A DNA stretch of 64,000 bases, taken from contig JAOLBK010000007.1 of assembly GCA_028339155.1 (NCBI GenBank), positions 1 to 64,000 on the forward strand, read 5' to 3'. This stretch comes from Litorivicinus sp. (GTDB lineage: Bacteria; Pseudomonadota; Gammaproteobacteria; Pseudomonadales; Litorivicinaceae). Shown piece after piece: positions 52,182-64,000 of this stretch. The notes under the pieces are model-generated. The model saw nothing but the letters and a program-made list of their open reading frames with translations, was not told where the DNA came from and ran no database searches. Within the stretch, counting starts at the first letter, position 1. Each line of letters opens with the position of its first letter. Position numbers and translations under genes: made by a program.

Positions 52182-53467
52182 ATCAGCTGATCATCGATAC
52201 GAAAAATCGCCTCTTCGGATAAATCACCCACAGCCTCACCTACCCCCAACTCCCTTAACGCATGAGTATGCCGTGTCTTAGCAAGATCGCGTTCTGCTGC
52301 AATCAAATCTTTTTTCGCATTCAGCACTTCAACAATATCACCAGATCCAACAGAGTAAGCGACTTCAGTCGCTTCGACCCGGCTGGCCGCAGATACAATA
52401 ACCAAGCGTCTCGCTTCAAGCGTCCTCGCACTAGCCTCAAGCATTCTCAAGGCGACTTGGATCGACGCACGAACTTTTCGACGGATACTCGCTAACTCGG
52501 CATCGGCCTTTATTACCGATGCTGCGGAAACCGCTAAAGCCGACTCATTGGCTCCATTACTGAAAATTGGTGCAGACAATGTGAGCGCCAACACATTTTT
52601 TCTTGTGGAGGCATTAGTCGCCGATGATGAGCCCCCAGATGAATCTCCTATCGAAAAAGTGGATGAAAGATCCAACTTCGGCCGCAGACTAGCTCGAGAT
52701 TTATCAAGATCAGCCAAAGCACTTTGATAAGCTTCAAATTTAGCAACGACGTTAGGGTGGTCGAGAACTATTGAATCAATTTCACGATTCAACTTTCTAT
52801 ATTTTTTTTCAGCAAAGTCAAAAGGAAAGTCTGCGAGCCCCGTCACTGGCCCATCAATCAACTGCTCTACCTCCGACTTGGCTGTCTCCAAGGCCACTTC
52901 ATGCGAAATTAATTCCACCTTAGATAAGTCCAATTTTGCACGCGCCTGATCCACATCGACACGAGTACCAATGCCAACACTCAACCGCTCCTGAGCTTGC
53001 TCGAGCTGACGCTCAAAGGCAACGACTTCCGCATAAGTTGCCTGAAGATCCTGCTCAGCTGATAAAACTCTAAAATAAACTTCGGCGACCTTAACTATAT
53101 GAGCCTGCCTGTACCCTTTTAACTTGGCATCGGCCGAACGAACATTTGCTTCTTGGGCTACGATAGAGGCATCAAGTGCCCGATTGAAAACTGGTAGGGT
53201 CAGCTTCATTGACAACGAACCGGTCTGAAAATTGTCATCATTGACTAGATTATCAGTGCGACTCCCTGTAACGGTTCCATCAACAGACAACCCTTTGCCT
53301 GCAGTTACCTTGTCTCTGGTTGCTATGGCAATGGAACGCCCTGCAACTTCCGCACTTAGAGATGGATCATTGGCTACAGCCAAATTGTAAATTTGAGACA
53401 AGCCCTGAACCTCAGCCATGGCAGATCCTGCCAGAGCGAGACCAAACACAAACACAGTTAAGCGCAT
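52175..53467 (-). CDS. TolC-family outer-membrane efflux protein
   Basis: A 430-residue protein with a signal peptide (residues 1-18, ending SAMA). Two similar helical repeats (about 25-215 and 235-415) with the TolC-type text 'AQEANVRSADAKLKGYRQAHIVKVAEVYFRVLSAEQDL' form the trimeric channel. It could serve type I secretion or efflux pumps; no pump or membrane-fusion gene is adjacent. In E. coli tolC is next to nudF; here the two are 12 kb apart. Confidence 0.9.
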   Translation of the reverse strand: MRLTVFVFGLALAGSAMAEVQGLSQIYNLAVANDPSLSAEVAGRSIAIATRDKVTAGKGLSVDGTVTGSRTDNLVNDDNFQTGSLSMKLTLPVFNRALDASIVAQEANVRSADAKLKGYRQAHIVKVAEVYFRVLSAEQDLQATYAEVVAFERQLEQAQERLSVGIGTRVDVDQARAKLDLSKVELISHEVALETAKSEVEQLIDGPVTGLADFPFDFAEKKYRKLNREIDSIVLDHPNVVAKFEAYQSALADLDKSRASLRPKLDLSSTFSIGDSSGGSSSATNASTRKNVLALTLSAPIFSNGANESALAVSAASVIKADAELASIRRKVRASIQVALRMLEASARTLEARRLVIVSAASRVEATEVAYSVGSGDIVEVLNAKKDLIAAERDLAKTRHTHALRELGVGEAVGDLSEEAIFRIDDQLIQ

Positions 53468-53479
53468 TCTATTGACCCC

Positions 53480-54553
53480 TCAAGAACCGGCGTGGATTTC
53501 CCGGCTTATTTGTTGCACTGCTTTAATCATAGTGGCTGGACGGTCAGGATCAACAAATTGATTAATACCATGACCCAAATTAAATACATGGCCAGGGTGC
53601 GCTCCAAAGCTTTGGAGGAGCCGACCCACTTCTAAAATCACCTGTTTATCTGACCCAAAGAGCACTGAAGGATCTAGATTCCCCTGCAACGCAACACGGT
53701 TTCCGACGCGACGACGGCACGCTCCCAGATCCACCGTCCAATCGAGTCCAAGCGCGTCACATCCAGTATCTGCCATGGCTTCAAGCCAGCCGCCACCGCC
53801 CTTGGTAAAAAGAATCACAGGTACTTTTTGGCCACCGCATTCACGTTTTAAACCAGAGATAACCTTTGCCATGTAGGCCAATGAAAATTCGCGGTATGCG
53901 GGTTCTGTCAAAACGCCGCCCCACGTATCAAATATCTGTACGGCCTGAGCGCCAGCATCAATTTGCGCATTCAAATAGTCTGTCACTGCCATAGTTAGTT
54001 TCTCAAGCAGTACATGCAAAGCAATCGGGTCAGAATACATTAGGCCTTTGGCGTAACGGTATTCTTTAGAACCACAACCTTCGATCATATACGTTGCAAG
54101 GGTCCACGGACTTCCTGAGAAACCTATCAGGGGAACCTTTCCGTTTAATTCGGCTCGGATCGTCTTTATAGCTGACATGACATAATCCAATGCTTCGGCC
54201 ATTGGTGGAATGGGTAACGCATCTATATCAGCAGACGTTCGCACCGGGCGCTGGAAGCGCGGGCCTTCCCCAGCCTCAAAATACAAACCACATTCCATAG
54301 CATCTGGAATGGTCAATATATCCGAAAATAAAATAGCCGCATCTAGGGGGTACCGCTCAAGTGGTTGCATGGTGACCTCACACGCCAACTGCGGATTTTT
54401 GCAAAGGCTCATGAAATCTCCCGCTTGCGAGCGGGTCATACGATATTCTGGCAGGTAACGTCCTGCCTGCCGCATCATCCAGACTGGAGTCTGGTCCACT
54501 GGCTGTCTATTCAACGCCCTCAGAAAGCGGTCATTCCGCAGAGGTGGGATCAT
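53480..54553 (-). CDS. hemE: uroporphyrinogen decarboxylase HemE
   Basis: A 357-residue enzyme of heme synthesis. The N-terminal '[28 protein letters not shown]' and '[22 protein letters not shown]' motifs are diagnostic; Asp of 'FSDIL' is catalytic. Its ATG overlaps the metY stop as ATGA. It lies downstream of gltD, as in Pseudomonas-like orders, with metY inserted between. Confidence 0.95.
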   Translation of the reverse strand: MIPPLRNDRFLRALNRQPVDQTPVWMMRQAGRYLPEYRMTRSQAGDFMSLCKNPQLACEVTMQPLERYPLDAAILFSDILTIPDAMECGLYFEAGEGPRFQRPVRTSADIDALPIPPMAEALDYVMSAIKTIRAELNGKVPLIGFSGSPWTLATYMIEGCGSKEYRYAKGLMYSDPIALHVLLEKLTMAVTDYLNAQIDAGAQAVQIFDTWGGVLTEPAYREFSLAYMAKVISGLKRECGGQKVPVILFTKGGGGWLEAMADTGCDALGLDWTVDLGACRRRVGNRVALQGNLDPSVLFGSDKQVILEVGRLLQSFGAHPGHVFNLGHGINQFVDPDRPATMIKAVQQISREIHAGS

Positions 54554-55821
54554 CCGTGTGAAAGCGCCTGCTCAAGATCAGCCAAGATGTCATCAATATG
54601 TTCGATCCCAACACAAAGACGGATCGCCTCAGGTTTTACACCAACATTAATTTGCTCTTCTTCAGACAACTGGCGATGCGTGGTGGACGCCGGGTGACAC
54701 GCCAACGAGCGAGCATCACCAATATTTACCAGCCTCTTGAAAAGATTCAATGAATCGTAAACACGCACTCCAGCCTCTAATCCACCTTTTACACCAAAGG
54801 TCAAAAGAGCCGAGGGCTTGCCGCCCAGCATAGTTTTAGCAAGTTCATAATGAGGATGATCGTGAAGCCCTGCATAGCTTACCCATTCAACACGAGTATG
54901 ACTCTTAAGATACTCTGCAACTTTCTGCGCATTCTCGCAATGCCGCTCCATGCGAAGATTAAGAGTCTCAATACCCTGGAGAAGCAGAAATGCGTTCATT
55001 GGCGCCAAAGCAGCTCCCGTATTACGAAGCGGCACAGTTCGAGCACGCGCAATAAATGCAGCAGGCCCAAATGCCTCAGAATACACCACATCATGGTAGG
55101 CCGGCTCCGGCGCTGTCATACCCGGGAATTTCGCCGCATTTGCGTTCCAATCAAAATTTCCCCCATCGACTATAATACCACCGAGTGAATTTCCGTGGCC
55201 GCCCATAAACTTGGTCAATGCATGAACCACAATATTGGCGCCTAATTCAATCGGCTTGCAGAGAACAGGTGTTGCGACCGTATTATCAACCACAAGCGGT
55301 ATGCCTTGGCGTGAAGACATAGAGGCCATCGCAGCAATATCGATGATATTACCTGCCGGATTGCCAATCGTTTCACAGAAAATTGCCCGGGTATTTGCAT
55401 CGACAAGCTTTTCTAAATCTTCGGGACGATCAGACTCTGCAAATCGCACTTCCACACCTTGGCTCGGCAACATATGCGCGAACAGCGTATAGGTTCCGCC
55501 GTAGAGCTGTGGAGTAGTAACAATGTTGTGGCCTTGACTTGCCAATGTTTGAATCGCATACGTTATAGCGGCCATTCCAGACGAGACAGCTAACGCCGCA
55601 ATACCGCCCTCAAGTGCAGCAACACGCTGCTCAAGCACATCGCAGGTAGGATTCATGATCCGCGTATAGATATTTCCTGGCACCTCCAAATTAAAGAGGG
55701 CTGCGCCATGAGCAGCGTCATCAAATTCAAACGCCACATTCTGGCAGATCGAGGGGATAACTGCCTTAGTTGTTGGATCAGTTTTGTACCCAGCATGAAT
55801 GGCTAGAGTTTCGTCACGCAT
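54550..55821 (-). CDS. metY: O-acetylhomoserine sulfhydrylase MetY
   Basis: A 423-residue PLP enzyme (Cys/Met metabolism family) that makes homocysteine from O-acetylhomoserine and sulfide. It opens '[24 protein letters not shown]'. The PLP lysine lies in '[18 protein letters not shown]' and the acceptor pocket in '[18 protein letters not shown]'. The length (about 425) and text favour MetY over the shorter MetB/MetC. It sits between gltD and hemE, 5 bases after gltD. Confidence 0.92.
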   Translation of the reverse strand: MRDETLAIHAGYKTDPTTKAVIPSICQNVAFEFDDAAHGAALFNLEVPGNIYTRIMNPTCDVLEQRVAALEGGIAALAVSSGMAAITYAIQTLASQGHNIVTTPQLYGGTYTLFAHMLPSQGVEVRFAESDRPEDLEKLVDANTRAIFCETIGNPAGNIIDIAAMASMSSRQGIPLVVDNTVATPVLCKPIELGANIVVHALTKFMGGHGNSLGGIIVDGGNFDWNANAAKFPGMTAPEPAYHDVVYSEAFGPAAFIARARTVPLRNTGAALAPMNAFLLLQGIETLNLRMERHCENAQKVAEYLKSHTRVEWVSYAGLHDHPHYELAKTMLGGKPSALLTFGVKGGLEAGVRVYDSLNLFKRLVNIGDARSLACHPASTTHRQLSEEEQINVGVKPEAIRLCVGIEHIDDILADLEQALSHG

Positions 55822-55826
55822 TATTT

Positions 55827-57257
<1,431 letters not shown>

Positions 57258-60200
57258 TTATTGTGCGTCTGCGCGCGATGTTGTCAGCAAATCAGATAAA
57301 CTTGCTGCCTTTGGCTTCACCAACCAGAAGCGGCCAATAAAGGTCTCGTAATCGTCCAAGATCTCACGACCCCACTTACTACCAGTCTGCTCGGTATAAT
57401 CTTTTAAATGGCTGCGGAGATGCGCACGGTACTCTTCCATATGCTCCGTGCTTATACGCGTAATTTCTACAAGCTCATGATTATACCGATCCACAAATGC
57501 TCGAGATTCATCCAATACATAAGCAAAACCGCCTGTCATTCCGGCCCCAAAGTTACGGCCCGTTTCCCCAAGAACAATCACTAGACCACCTGTCATATAT
57601 TCGCAACAGTGATCACCCGCCCCTTCAACAATAGCAATTGCACCCGAATTTCTAACGGCGAACCGCTCTCCAGCGCAACCTGCTGCGTATAAAATTCCCC
57701 CAGTGGCGCCATACAAACAGGTATTTCCAATAATTGCTGTCTCTTGAGACGCAAATTCCGAGGACTGATGTGGGGCAATAATCAAGCTGCCTCCCGCCAT
57801 CCCTTTACCGACATAATCATTAGCATCTCCCTCAAGCGACATCTCCAATCCCGGCGCATTGAAAACTCCAAAACTCTGTCCCGCAGTCCCTTTTAACCTT
57901 AATCGAATTGGATAGGGCATGCCATTTAGACCGTGATTGATGCAAATTTCTCCTGATAATGTGGCGCCGATCGATCGATCACAGTTGGTTATCGAGTAGC
58001 TATATTCACCACCCTGACCACTTGAAACAGCATCCCTGGTGGCCTCCACAATCTTCTGATTCAACAGGCCTTTATCATGTGGTGGATTTTTTTCTAATAC
58101 ACAAAGTTGAGGTTTACCAACGTGCTCAGGACCTTGATATAAAATTGGACCAAAATCTAATTTTTTCTGACGCTGTGTATTTCCAGCTATTTGGGACAAT
58201 AAGTCCGTGCGCCCAACCAGGTCAGCCATACGGCGGATACCGAGCGCTGCCATCCATTCTCGCGTCTCTTCCGTCACAAAGATGAAGAAGTGCTTAATCA
58301 TTTCCACAGTTCCACGGAAATGCTGTTCTCGCAAATATTCATTCTGCGTCGCCACACCAGTCGCACAATTATTTAAATGACAAATCCTCAAGTATTTGCA
58401 GCCCATAGCTACCATAGGCGCTGTGCCAAATCCAAAACTTTCTGCGCCCAAAATAGCTGCTTTTATCACATCAAGACCTGTCTTTAGACCGCCATCTGCC
58501 TGCAATCGCACCTTGTCACGCAAGTCATTCGCTCTGAGCGCCTGATGTGCCTCGGATAAACCAAGTTCCCATGGAGAGCCAGCATATTTAATCGATGTTA
58601 AAGGGCTGGCTGCCGTTCCTCCGTCATACCCAGAGATTGTAATGAGATCTGCATATGCTTTGGCCACGCCAGCCGCGATAGTTCCAACTCCGGGCTCACT
58701 CACAAGTTTAACTGAGACCAACGCCTTTGGATTGACCTGTTTCAAATCAAAGATTAACTGAGCAAGATCTTCAATCGAATAAATATCGTGATGAGGGGGC
58801 GGAGAAATCAAGGTAACACCAGGAACTGAATAGCGAAGACGAGCAATCAAAGAATTAACTTTGCCACCAGGCAACTGACCGCCTTCACCAGGTTTGGCGC
58901 CCTGAGCTACCTTGATCTGCAACACCTCAGCATTAACCAAATAGTGAGGCGTCACACCAAAACGACCGGATGCAATTTGTTTGATTTTCGACATTTTAGA
59001 AGTGCCAAATCGGACAGGATCCTCGCCACCTTCTCCAGAATTTGAGCGGGCGCCAAGCTCATTCATAGCTTCGGCCAGCGCTTCATGCGCCTCAGGGCTT
59101 AGCGCACCAAGGGACATGCCCGCGGAATCAAAACGCTTCAAGATGGAAGCTGCAGGCTCAACTTCATCCACAGAAATCGAAAGGTTCTCATCTAATTCAA
59201 GCTTCAAAAGATCTCGAAGTGTGGCTACGGGCCGATCGTTAACCAACTTGGCGTACTGCCGGTATGTCGAGTAAGAACCGGTTTGCACTGCCTGCTGAAG
59301 CGTCTGAACGACTTCCGGATTATATGCATGGTATTCACCACCATGCATATACTTCAAAAAACCACCTTGAGGCACCGGTTTTCTTCGAGACCAAGCGGTC
59401 GACTGACGAATTCGCTGATCATTTTCGAAATCCGAAAAATCAGCACCTGCAATTCGACTTTGAACTCCAAAGAAGCAAAGTTTCACGACTTCTTCAGCCA
59501 AACCAATCGCTTCGAATAATTGAGCCCCTCGATAGCTTGCAATGGTTGAGATCCCCATCTTAGAGAGGATTTTCAAGAGTCCCTTGTTGATGCCTTTACG
59601 GTAGTTTTGATGTAGCTCAAGAGGATCACCGATTAGCTCTGCACTATTCACCAACTGATTTATGACGCGGTAAGATAAATAGGGATAAACGGCCGTGGCA
59701 CCAAAACCCAGTAGGACTGCGAAATGATGCGAATCACGAGCCTCTCCTGTATCGACTACAATATTAGCTGCACAACGGAGGCCCTCAGAGATCAAACTAT
59801 GATGCACCGCACCCGTCGCCATAATCGCAGAAATCACCCATTGATCTGAACGAACTTCTCGATCACTCAAAATCAATAGGGACTTACCAGACCGGACCGC
59901 TCTCACTGCCCGCTCACATACTGATTGAACTGCTTCTTTCAAACCAAGTGAGGGGTCGAACGCTAATTTAATATGCTCTTGTTCATAACCCTCTTGATCC
60001 AGTGCTTTTAAACGATCCATTTTGGGTGCGGACAACACAGGCGATTGCAAAATAATCCGCCCCGCATGTGCAGCAGTCTCCTCAAACGGATTGAGTTCAA
60101 CCCCTAGACACGTCTCAAGACTCATCACGATAGATTCTCGCAGCGGATCAATGGGCGGATTAGTTACTTGAGCAAACTGCTGGCGAAAATAATCTGCAGT

Positions 60201-61706
60201 GTGTCGCTGCTCAAGCGACAGCACCGCCATAGGAGTATCATCCCCCATAGACCCAACGGCTTCCTGACCCAACTCGGCAAGCGGCTTAAGCACCGACTCC
60301 GCCTCTTCTCGCGTGAGGTTAAATAATTTCAAATACGGATCAAGCCCCTGCTCACTCAATGGCTTTAAATCCGAAAATGGATCCCTCATCGAACCTTCGA
60401 ATCGAATCGTCTGCTCGCGCAACCATTTTTTATAAGGCTGCCGAGTTTTAAGAGTCCGGTCGATCTGGTTTGACGTCAGCAAAGCACCAGTTTCAGTGTC
60501 AATGGCAAGTAACTCACCCGGCCCGACGCGGCCTTTTGCAATGACATCCTCAGGCTTATAACGCCATGTGCCGATCTCCGATGCTACTGTAAAATAACCG
60601 TTTTTGGTCCGAACCCAGCGTGCAGGACGTAAGCCGTTCCGATCAAGCAAGCAGCAAGCAAATCGCCCATCTGTCAGCACCACACCGGCCGGACCATCCC
60701 ATGGCTCCATATGCATGGAATTATATTCATAAAATGCTCTAAGATCTGGATCCAGATCATCTACGTTTTGCCACGCTGGAGGCACCAGCATGCGAATTGC
60801 GCGGAATAAGTCCATGCCCCCAGCCACCATTACTTCTAGCATGTTATCGAGACTTGATGAATCCGACCCAGTGGCATTGACCAATGGCAAAATGCTCTCA
60901 ATTTCAGGCAAGCGATCAGATTTAAATAAGTGACCTCGCGCTTTCGCCCAGCTACGATTGCCGGAAATCGTATTAATTTCACCGTTATGGGCTAACAACC
61001 GAAATGGCTGAGCTAGCGGCCAGAGGGGTAATGTATTAGTTGAAAATCGCTGGTGAAAAACACAGATACCCGTTGCCATGACTGGGTCATTCAAGTCCGG
61101 ATAAAAGTTTGGCAAGTCAACCGGCATCATCAAACCCTTATATGAGATAACGCGCCGCGACAGAGAACAAAGATAACTCTCGGGGTTCTTTTCAAGTGCA
61201 CGCTCTAAAAGCCGAGAGGCCATAAATAATTCATTATCAAAATCCGCTTTATTCTGCCCGTCAGGCTCCACAAAAACCTGCGCAAATGCAGGCATATTAC
61301 CTTTAGCAATCGGGCCTAGATTAGACGGATCAATGGGCACCTTGCGCCATCCACAAACCCTAAGACGCCTAGCCTCTAACACACCCTCTAAACGAAGCAG
61401 TGACTCAGCATATTCGATCGGATCCTGTGGAAGAAAAAACATGCCAACTGCAAACAGTTCTCCTAGGTCATAATCAAGATCGGACATAGCGGCAACACGC
61501 ATGAAGGTATCCGGCATTTGAAATAAAAGCCCACATCCATCACCAGTTTTTCCATCAGCCGCTATTCCTCCACGATGGGTCATGCAGGTTAACGCCTCAA
61601 TAGATGTCATCAATAAGTGGTGGCTGGACTCACCATCACAATGCGCGATCAATCCAAAACCGCAATTGTCACGAAATTCACCAGGTGTATAGAGGCCCTT
61701 AGTCAT
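57258..61706 (-). CDS. gltB: glutamate synthase large subunit GltB
   Basis: A 1482-residue enzyme. The amidotransferase nucleophile is Cys15 in '[16 protein letters not shown]' (the short propeptide is cleaved before it). '[20 protein letters not shown]' near residue 1100 marks the [3Fe-4S] cluster/FMN region. It converts glutamine and 2-oxoglutarate to two glutamates with GltD. It is preceded by a promoter and a leader of about 155 bases. Confidence 0.96.
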   Translation of the reverse strand: MTKGLYTPGEFRDNCGFGLIAHCDGESSHHLLMTSIEALTCMTHRGGIAADGKTGDGCGLLFQMPDTFMRVAAMSDLDYDLGELFAVGMFFLPQDPIEYAESLLRLEGVLEARRLRVCGWRKVPIDPSNLGPIAKGNMPAFAQVFVEPDGQNKADFDNELFMASRLLERALEKNPESYLCSLSRRVISYKGLMMPVDLPNFYPDLNDPVMATGICVFHQRFSTNTLPLWPLAQPFRLLAHNGEINTISGNRSWAKARGHLFKSDRLPEIESILPLVNATGSDSSSLDNMLEVMVAGGMDLFRAIRMLVPPAWQNVDDLDPDLRAFYEYNSMHMEPWDGPAGVVLTDGRFACCLLDRNGLRPARWVRTKNGYFTVASEIGTWRYKPEDVIAKGRVGPGELLAIDTETGALLTSNQIDRTLKTRQPYKKWLREQTIRFEGSMRDPFSDLKPLSEQGLDPYLKLFNLTREEAESVLKPLAELGQEAVGSMGDDTPMAVLSLEQRHTADYFRQQFAQVTNPPIDPLRESIVMSLETCLGVELNPFEETAAHAGRIILQSPVLSAPKMDRLKALDQEGYEQEHIKLAFDPSLGLKEAVQSVCERAVRAVRSGKSLLILSDREVRSDQWVISAIMATGAVHHSLISEGLRCAANIVVDTGEARDSHHFAVLLGFGATAVYPYLSYRVINQLVNSAELIGDPLELHQNYRKGINKGLLKILSKMGISTIASYRGAQLFEAIGLAEEVVKLCFFGVQSRIAGADFSDFENDQRIRQSTAWSRRKPVPQGGFLKYMHGGEYHAYNPEVVQTLQQAVQTGSYSTYRQYAKLVNDRPVATLRDLLKLELDENLSISVDEVEPAASILKRFDSAGMSLGALSPEAHEALAEAMNELGARSNSGEGGEDPVRFGTSKMSKIKQIASGRFGVTPHYLVNAEVLQIKVAQGAKPGEGGQLPGGKVNSLIARLRYSVPGVTLISPPPHHDIYSIEDLAQLIFDLKQVNPKALVSVKLVSEPGVGTIAAGVAKAYADLITISGYDGGTAASPLTSIKYAGSPWELGLSEAHQALRANDLRDKVRLQADGGLKTGLDVIKAAILGAESFGFGTAPMVAMGCKYLRICHLNNCATGVATQNEYLREQHFRGTVEMIKHFFIFVTEETREWMAALGIRRMADLVGRTDLLSQIAGNTQRQKKLDFGPILYQGPEHVGKPQLCVLEKNPPHDKGLLNQKIVEATRDAVSSGQGGEYSYSITNCDRSIGATLSGEICINHGLNGMPYPIRLRLKGTAGQSFGVFNAPGLEMSLEGDANDYVGKGMAGGSLIIAPHQSSEFASQETAIIGNTCLYGATGGILYAAGCAGERFAVRNSGAIAIVEGAGDHCCEYMTGGLVIVLGETGRNFGAGMTGGFAYVLDESRAFVDRYNHELVEITRISTEHMEEYRAHLRSHLKDYTEQTGSKWGREILDDYETFIGRFWLVKPKAASLSDLLTTSRADAQ

Positions 61707-61870
61707 ATAAAATTTTTCCTAGATTTAACTGTCGAGAGACCAAGATCTTAAGTTTGCGAAGTGCTCATGAAAATCAAAGCCAGCCTGCTCAAGAGGAGGC
61801 GAAAGGCTCAGACGTCTGCGTCTTTAGTAGTAGCCGCGCACCTCTGCTTCAATAAAGCAAAAGACTAACT

Positions 61871-61899
61871 AGTATATGTCTGGTGTTCGTTTGGAGCAA
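61871..61899 (-). promoter_or_regulatory. candidate sigma-70 promoter of gltB
   Basis: On the minus strand -35 TTGCTC (61899-61894), 17 bases, then -10 TATACT (61876-61871). The gltB ATG is about 160 bases downstream, so a structured leader is possible. That leader holds a 10-base palindrome CAGACGTCTG at 61809-61818. Confidence 0.6.
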
Positions 61900-61926
61900 A
61901 TCCAACAAATTGATCAATTTAAAAAC

Positions 61927-62745
61927 TCAAGGCTTTATATTGATCGGTATATGCCTAGGATTCTCCTCACGAGGGCCTGCTCCGCTAAGATTTAGGGAAA
62001 CGATTAAAATTCCTGCAAGTAAGAGGAGCGCCACAAGCATAACAACCATGCGAAATAATCTTGGTTTGACCAGCTTGGTAGAACTGACCTCTGACATATC
62101 TGCATCAGATCCAGAAGCAGATGGCGCACCTTGCATTAAAGACCGCAACAAGTGCGTAGGCGTTTGGCCAAGTGTTCCAGAAAAAATAGAATCCCCTATT
62201 CCCGACGCGACGTCCGGCTGAATCGTAGTAATACCACTTTCAAGATCTTTCTGATCCCAGGCTGGCAGCCTGACGATACTTGGCAATACCGAAAACGGCT
62301 CGAGCGCAAGTAACCTTTTTAATACATACGCCTCGCCAATTAGTAAAACTGACCATCGGCGACCATACTCACCCTCAGAAAGTTCAAAAAACAGCTCAAG
62401 GACATCGTCCGTCAAGCAATGGGAGTCCTCAACAACAATTTCAGGAATGCCATGAGCAGTGCTCAATGCATGCTTAGTTTGCATTCGAGCCAGCATGTTA
62501 ACATCCGAGCCATCAGGCCGCAGCCCAATTAGGCCAATCAAGCGCAAGACCGCGTCATGCCGATCTGCAATCAATTTGCCATCTAGTTGCAAAGTCAAAA
62601 ACGGGCTGCCCAGCAACAAACCCCGAACCACCGTGGACTTTCCTTGTCCCGCCGACCCGATTAGCAGCACTATACCACGCGTCCACTTCACAGCAGAACG
62701 AATACGCTCAAGGCAGGCTCGCTGTGACCGGACTAATTGCAGCAT
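61927..62745 (-). CDS. shortened DamX-like AAA protein without SPOR domain
   Basis: A 272-residue protein with an AAA/ExeA-like domain (Walker A 'GSAGQGKSTVVRG' near residue 32, Walker B-like 'EIVVEDSHCL') followed by a membrane helix (about 232-254) and a short tail. In related bacteria the gene between aroB and gltB (DamX/ExeA-like) carries a C-terminal peptidoglycan-binding SPOR domain. Here the chain stops about 20 residues after the helix and no SPOR is found downstream. It overlaps aroB by 13 bases. Its role in division is therefore uncertain. Confidence 0.82.
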   Translation of the reverse strand: MLQLVRSQRACLERIRSAVKWTRGIVLLIGSAGQGKSTVVRGLLLGSPFLTLQLDGKLIADRHDAVLRLIGLIGLRPDGSDVNMLARMQTKHALSTAHGIPEIVVEDSHCLTDDVLELFFELSEGEYGRRWSVLLIGEAYVLKRLLALEPFSVLPSIVRLPAWDQKDLESGITTIQPDVASGIGDSIFSGTLGQTPTHLLRSLMQGAPSASGSDADMSEVSSTKLVKPRLFRMVVMLVALLLLAGILIVSLNLSGAGPREENPRHIPINIKP

Positions 62746-63809
62746 GCAATCAGCAGTTCCATCAGATCTGACTGGCTGACTTCAGGCTCAATGTAAGCAT
62801 TGCCCAGCTTATAAAGAAGCACCAAACGCATTTGACCATCAATATTTTTCTTGTCGGCCGCCATATATGTTAAAAAATCTACAGGAGTCATTTTTTTAGG
62901 TGGATCCACCGGCAAACCTGCTGATAAGCACAAATAACGCACACGCTCAACGTCGCTTTCACTAAGATGGCCAAGATAGCAAGAGAAGCGCGCAGCCATC
63001 ACCATGCCTACTGACACCGCATCGCCATGTAGCCAATTACCAAAGCCCACATATGCTTCTATTGCATGCCCAAAAGTATGACCAAGATTCAGTAAAGCAC
63101 GCACGCTACCCTCGCGCTCATCCTGGGCAACAATTTCAGCTTTCATCCGACAAGAATGAAAAATCGCATGTTCAAGCACATCTATAGACCCTGATATTAG
63201 TTGATCAATATTTGATTCAATCCAAGCCAAAAATTCGACGTCCCCCAATAGCCCATATTTAATGACCTCAGCAAGACCAGCTGACAATTCTCTTGCCGGC
63301 AACGTCTGTAAAACTGAGGTATCAATTAAAACACCAACTGGCTGATGGAAAGCGCCAATCATGTTTTTGCCCAAGGGATGATTAACCCCAGTTTTACCGC
63401 CAACTGATGAGTCGACCTGCGCTAACAATGTGGTTGGAATTTGAACAAACGGCACACCACGCTGATAAGTCGCTGCGGCAAAGCCGGCCATATCACCGAC
63501 CACACCGCCGCCGAGCGCAATAAATGTTGCATTACGTGAAAAATTGCGGCGAAGCGCTTCCGTATGGATAAGGTCAAGCACCTGCATTGTCTTATGTCTT
63601 TCACCATCAGGCAGAACAACAACAGCTGTCTCGAAGACTGCCAGCGCGCGCTGGACATGAATAAGATAAAGTGGAGCAACGGTCTCATTCGTCACAATCA
63701 GCACCTGACGTCCAGAAACAAAAGTGCTCAGCTCAGACTCTTTCAATAAGTCACTGCCAATTCGAATAGGATAAGTACAGGTCGCCAAATTCATGTTTAA
63801 AATGCGCAC
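62733..63809 (-). CDS. aroB: 3-dehydroquinate synthase AroB
   Basis: A 358-residue NAD-dependent enzyme of the shikimate pathway. I choose the GTG at 63809 because GAGGG lies 9 bases upstream and this gives the family N-terminus 'RILNMNLATCTYPIRIG'; the longer frame to 63902 lies inside aroK. Motifs: 'GGGVVGDMAGFAAATYQRG', 'PTTLLAQVDSSVGGKTGVNH', 'LNLGHTFGHAIE' (metal-binding His). It starts one base after aroK. Confidence 0.94.
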   Translation of the reverse strand: MRILNMNLATCTYPIRIGSDLLKESELSTFVSGRQVLIVTNETVAPLYLIHVQRALAVFETAVVVLPDGERHKTMQVLDLIHTEALRRNFSRNATFIALGGGVVGDMAGFAAATYQRGVPFVQIPTTLLAQVDSSVGGKTGVNHPLGKNMIGAFHQPVGVLIDTSVLQTLPARELSAGLAEVIKYGLLGDVEFLAWIESNIDQLISGSIDVLEHAIFHSCRMKAEIVAQDEREGSVRALLNLGHTFGHAIEAYVGFGNWLHGDAVSVGMVMAARFSCYLGHLSESDVERVRYLCLSAGLPVDPPKKMTPVDFLTYMAADKKNIDGQMRLVLLYKLGNAYIEPEVSQSDLMELLIACCN

Positions 63810-63810
63810 G

Positions 63811-64000
63811 TCAATGGACCCTCGAAAGCTGTAAAATCTGACGAACCACTGAGGCCGGACTGGCTTTACCGGTTTGAATCTGAATGCTCGAACAAGCTTC
63901 ATAGAGCGGTTCGCGCTCTATGGCCATTTTTCTCAGTTTTTCCTTAGGATCACGTACCTGTAACAGCGGACGATTTTTATCATGCTTAAGCCGCTCAGCC
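63811..64000 (-). CDS. aroK: shikimate kinase AroK, C-terminal fragment
   Basis: The last 62 complete codons of a minus-strand gene cut by the right edge. The text 'HDKNRPLLQVRDPKEKLRKM' followed by 'REPLYEAC' matches the C-terminal part of shikimate kinase, including the nucleotide-binding Arg in 'NRPLL'. The stop TGA at 63811-63813 is one base before the aroB start codon, as expected for aroK-aroB. Confidence 0.88.
   Translation of the reverse strand, partial: AERLKHDKNRPLLQVRDPKEKLRKMAIEREPLYEACSSIQIQTGKASPASVVRQILQLSRVH

Noticed and set aside
61820-61855. Partial match to the 5' end of a lysine riboswitch (AGAGGTGCG) in the gltB leader
   Set aside because: Only eight or nine bases agree; the rest of the conserved core is absent and the downstream gene is not in lysine metabolism.

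Overview
The window looks like chromosomal DNA of a free-living, aerobic gammaproteobacterium, probably marine. The evidence is conserved gammaproteobacterial gene order: aroK-aroB-damX-like-gltB-gltD-hemE, lptM-lysA-dapF-DUF484-xerC-HAD, glnK-amtB next to ubiK, and nudF-DUF1249-parE. Base composition is moderate (roughly 45-50% GC by eye). No rRNA, tRNA, CRISPR array, insertion sequence or prophage was found. The exact genus cannot be named from this window.

Positions 1-1.1 kb hold the start of a YeiH-like membrane protein and a two-gene cassette of unknown function. Positions 1.2-25 kb are a large island dedicated to a periplasmic, membrane-anchored formate dehydrogenase (FDH). It contains a MOT1-type molybdate/sulfate transporter, a tungstate ABC transporter (tupB-tupC-tupA) with an extra ModA-like protein, and the FDH structural genes fdhA-fdhB-fdhC. 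The accessory genes are a Tat-signal small protein, a TorD-like chaperone, DUF3305 and DUF3306 proteins, a TusA-like protein, a 41-residue membrane peptide, a WD40-cytochrome c fusion and an HtrA-like protease. A divergent 667-residue polyferredoxin, a separate c-type cytochrome and a DUF6494-mrp-DUF4444-DUF6505 operon follow. The island then has late molybdenum/tungsten cofactor genes (moeA, mobB, mobA) with fdhD. An MFS transporter and a periplasmic copper chaperone lie at its edge. Together these take up Mo/W, finish and sulfurate the cofactor, assemble the Fe-S clusters, export the enzyme by Tat, and pass electrons from formate to quinone and perhaps to cytochromes c.

Positions 25.6-30 kb hold a bactofilin/M23 peptidase morphogenesis operon and two secreted proteins of unknown role. 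Positions 30-34 kb hold an fbpABC iron uptake operon with a clear sigma-70 promoter and a Fur-like site. Positions 34-37.5 kb hold an unusual operon of an ornithine-type decarboxylase, an N-acetylglucosamine-kinase-like protein and nagA.

Positions 37.5-64 kb are mainly housekeeping: parE, DUF1249, nudF, thiD; then lptM, lysA, dapF, DUF484, xerC, a HAD phosphatase and a D-2-hydroxyacid dehydrogenase. These are followed by amtB and glnK (with a sigma-54 promoter), ubiK, SOS-controlled dnaE2, a TolC-family gene, hemE, metY, gltD, gltB, a shortened DamX-like gene, aroB and the end of aroK.

The items most worth a second look are: the FDH island with its poorly understood accessory proteins; the in-frame stop joining tupA to a signal-less ModA-like domain; a perfect 12-bp hairpin between fdhB and fdhC; the LexA box that abuts the dnaE2 start codon; and the small two-gene cassette at 391-1044.
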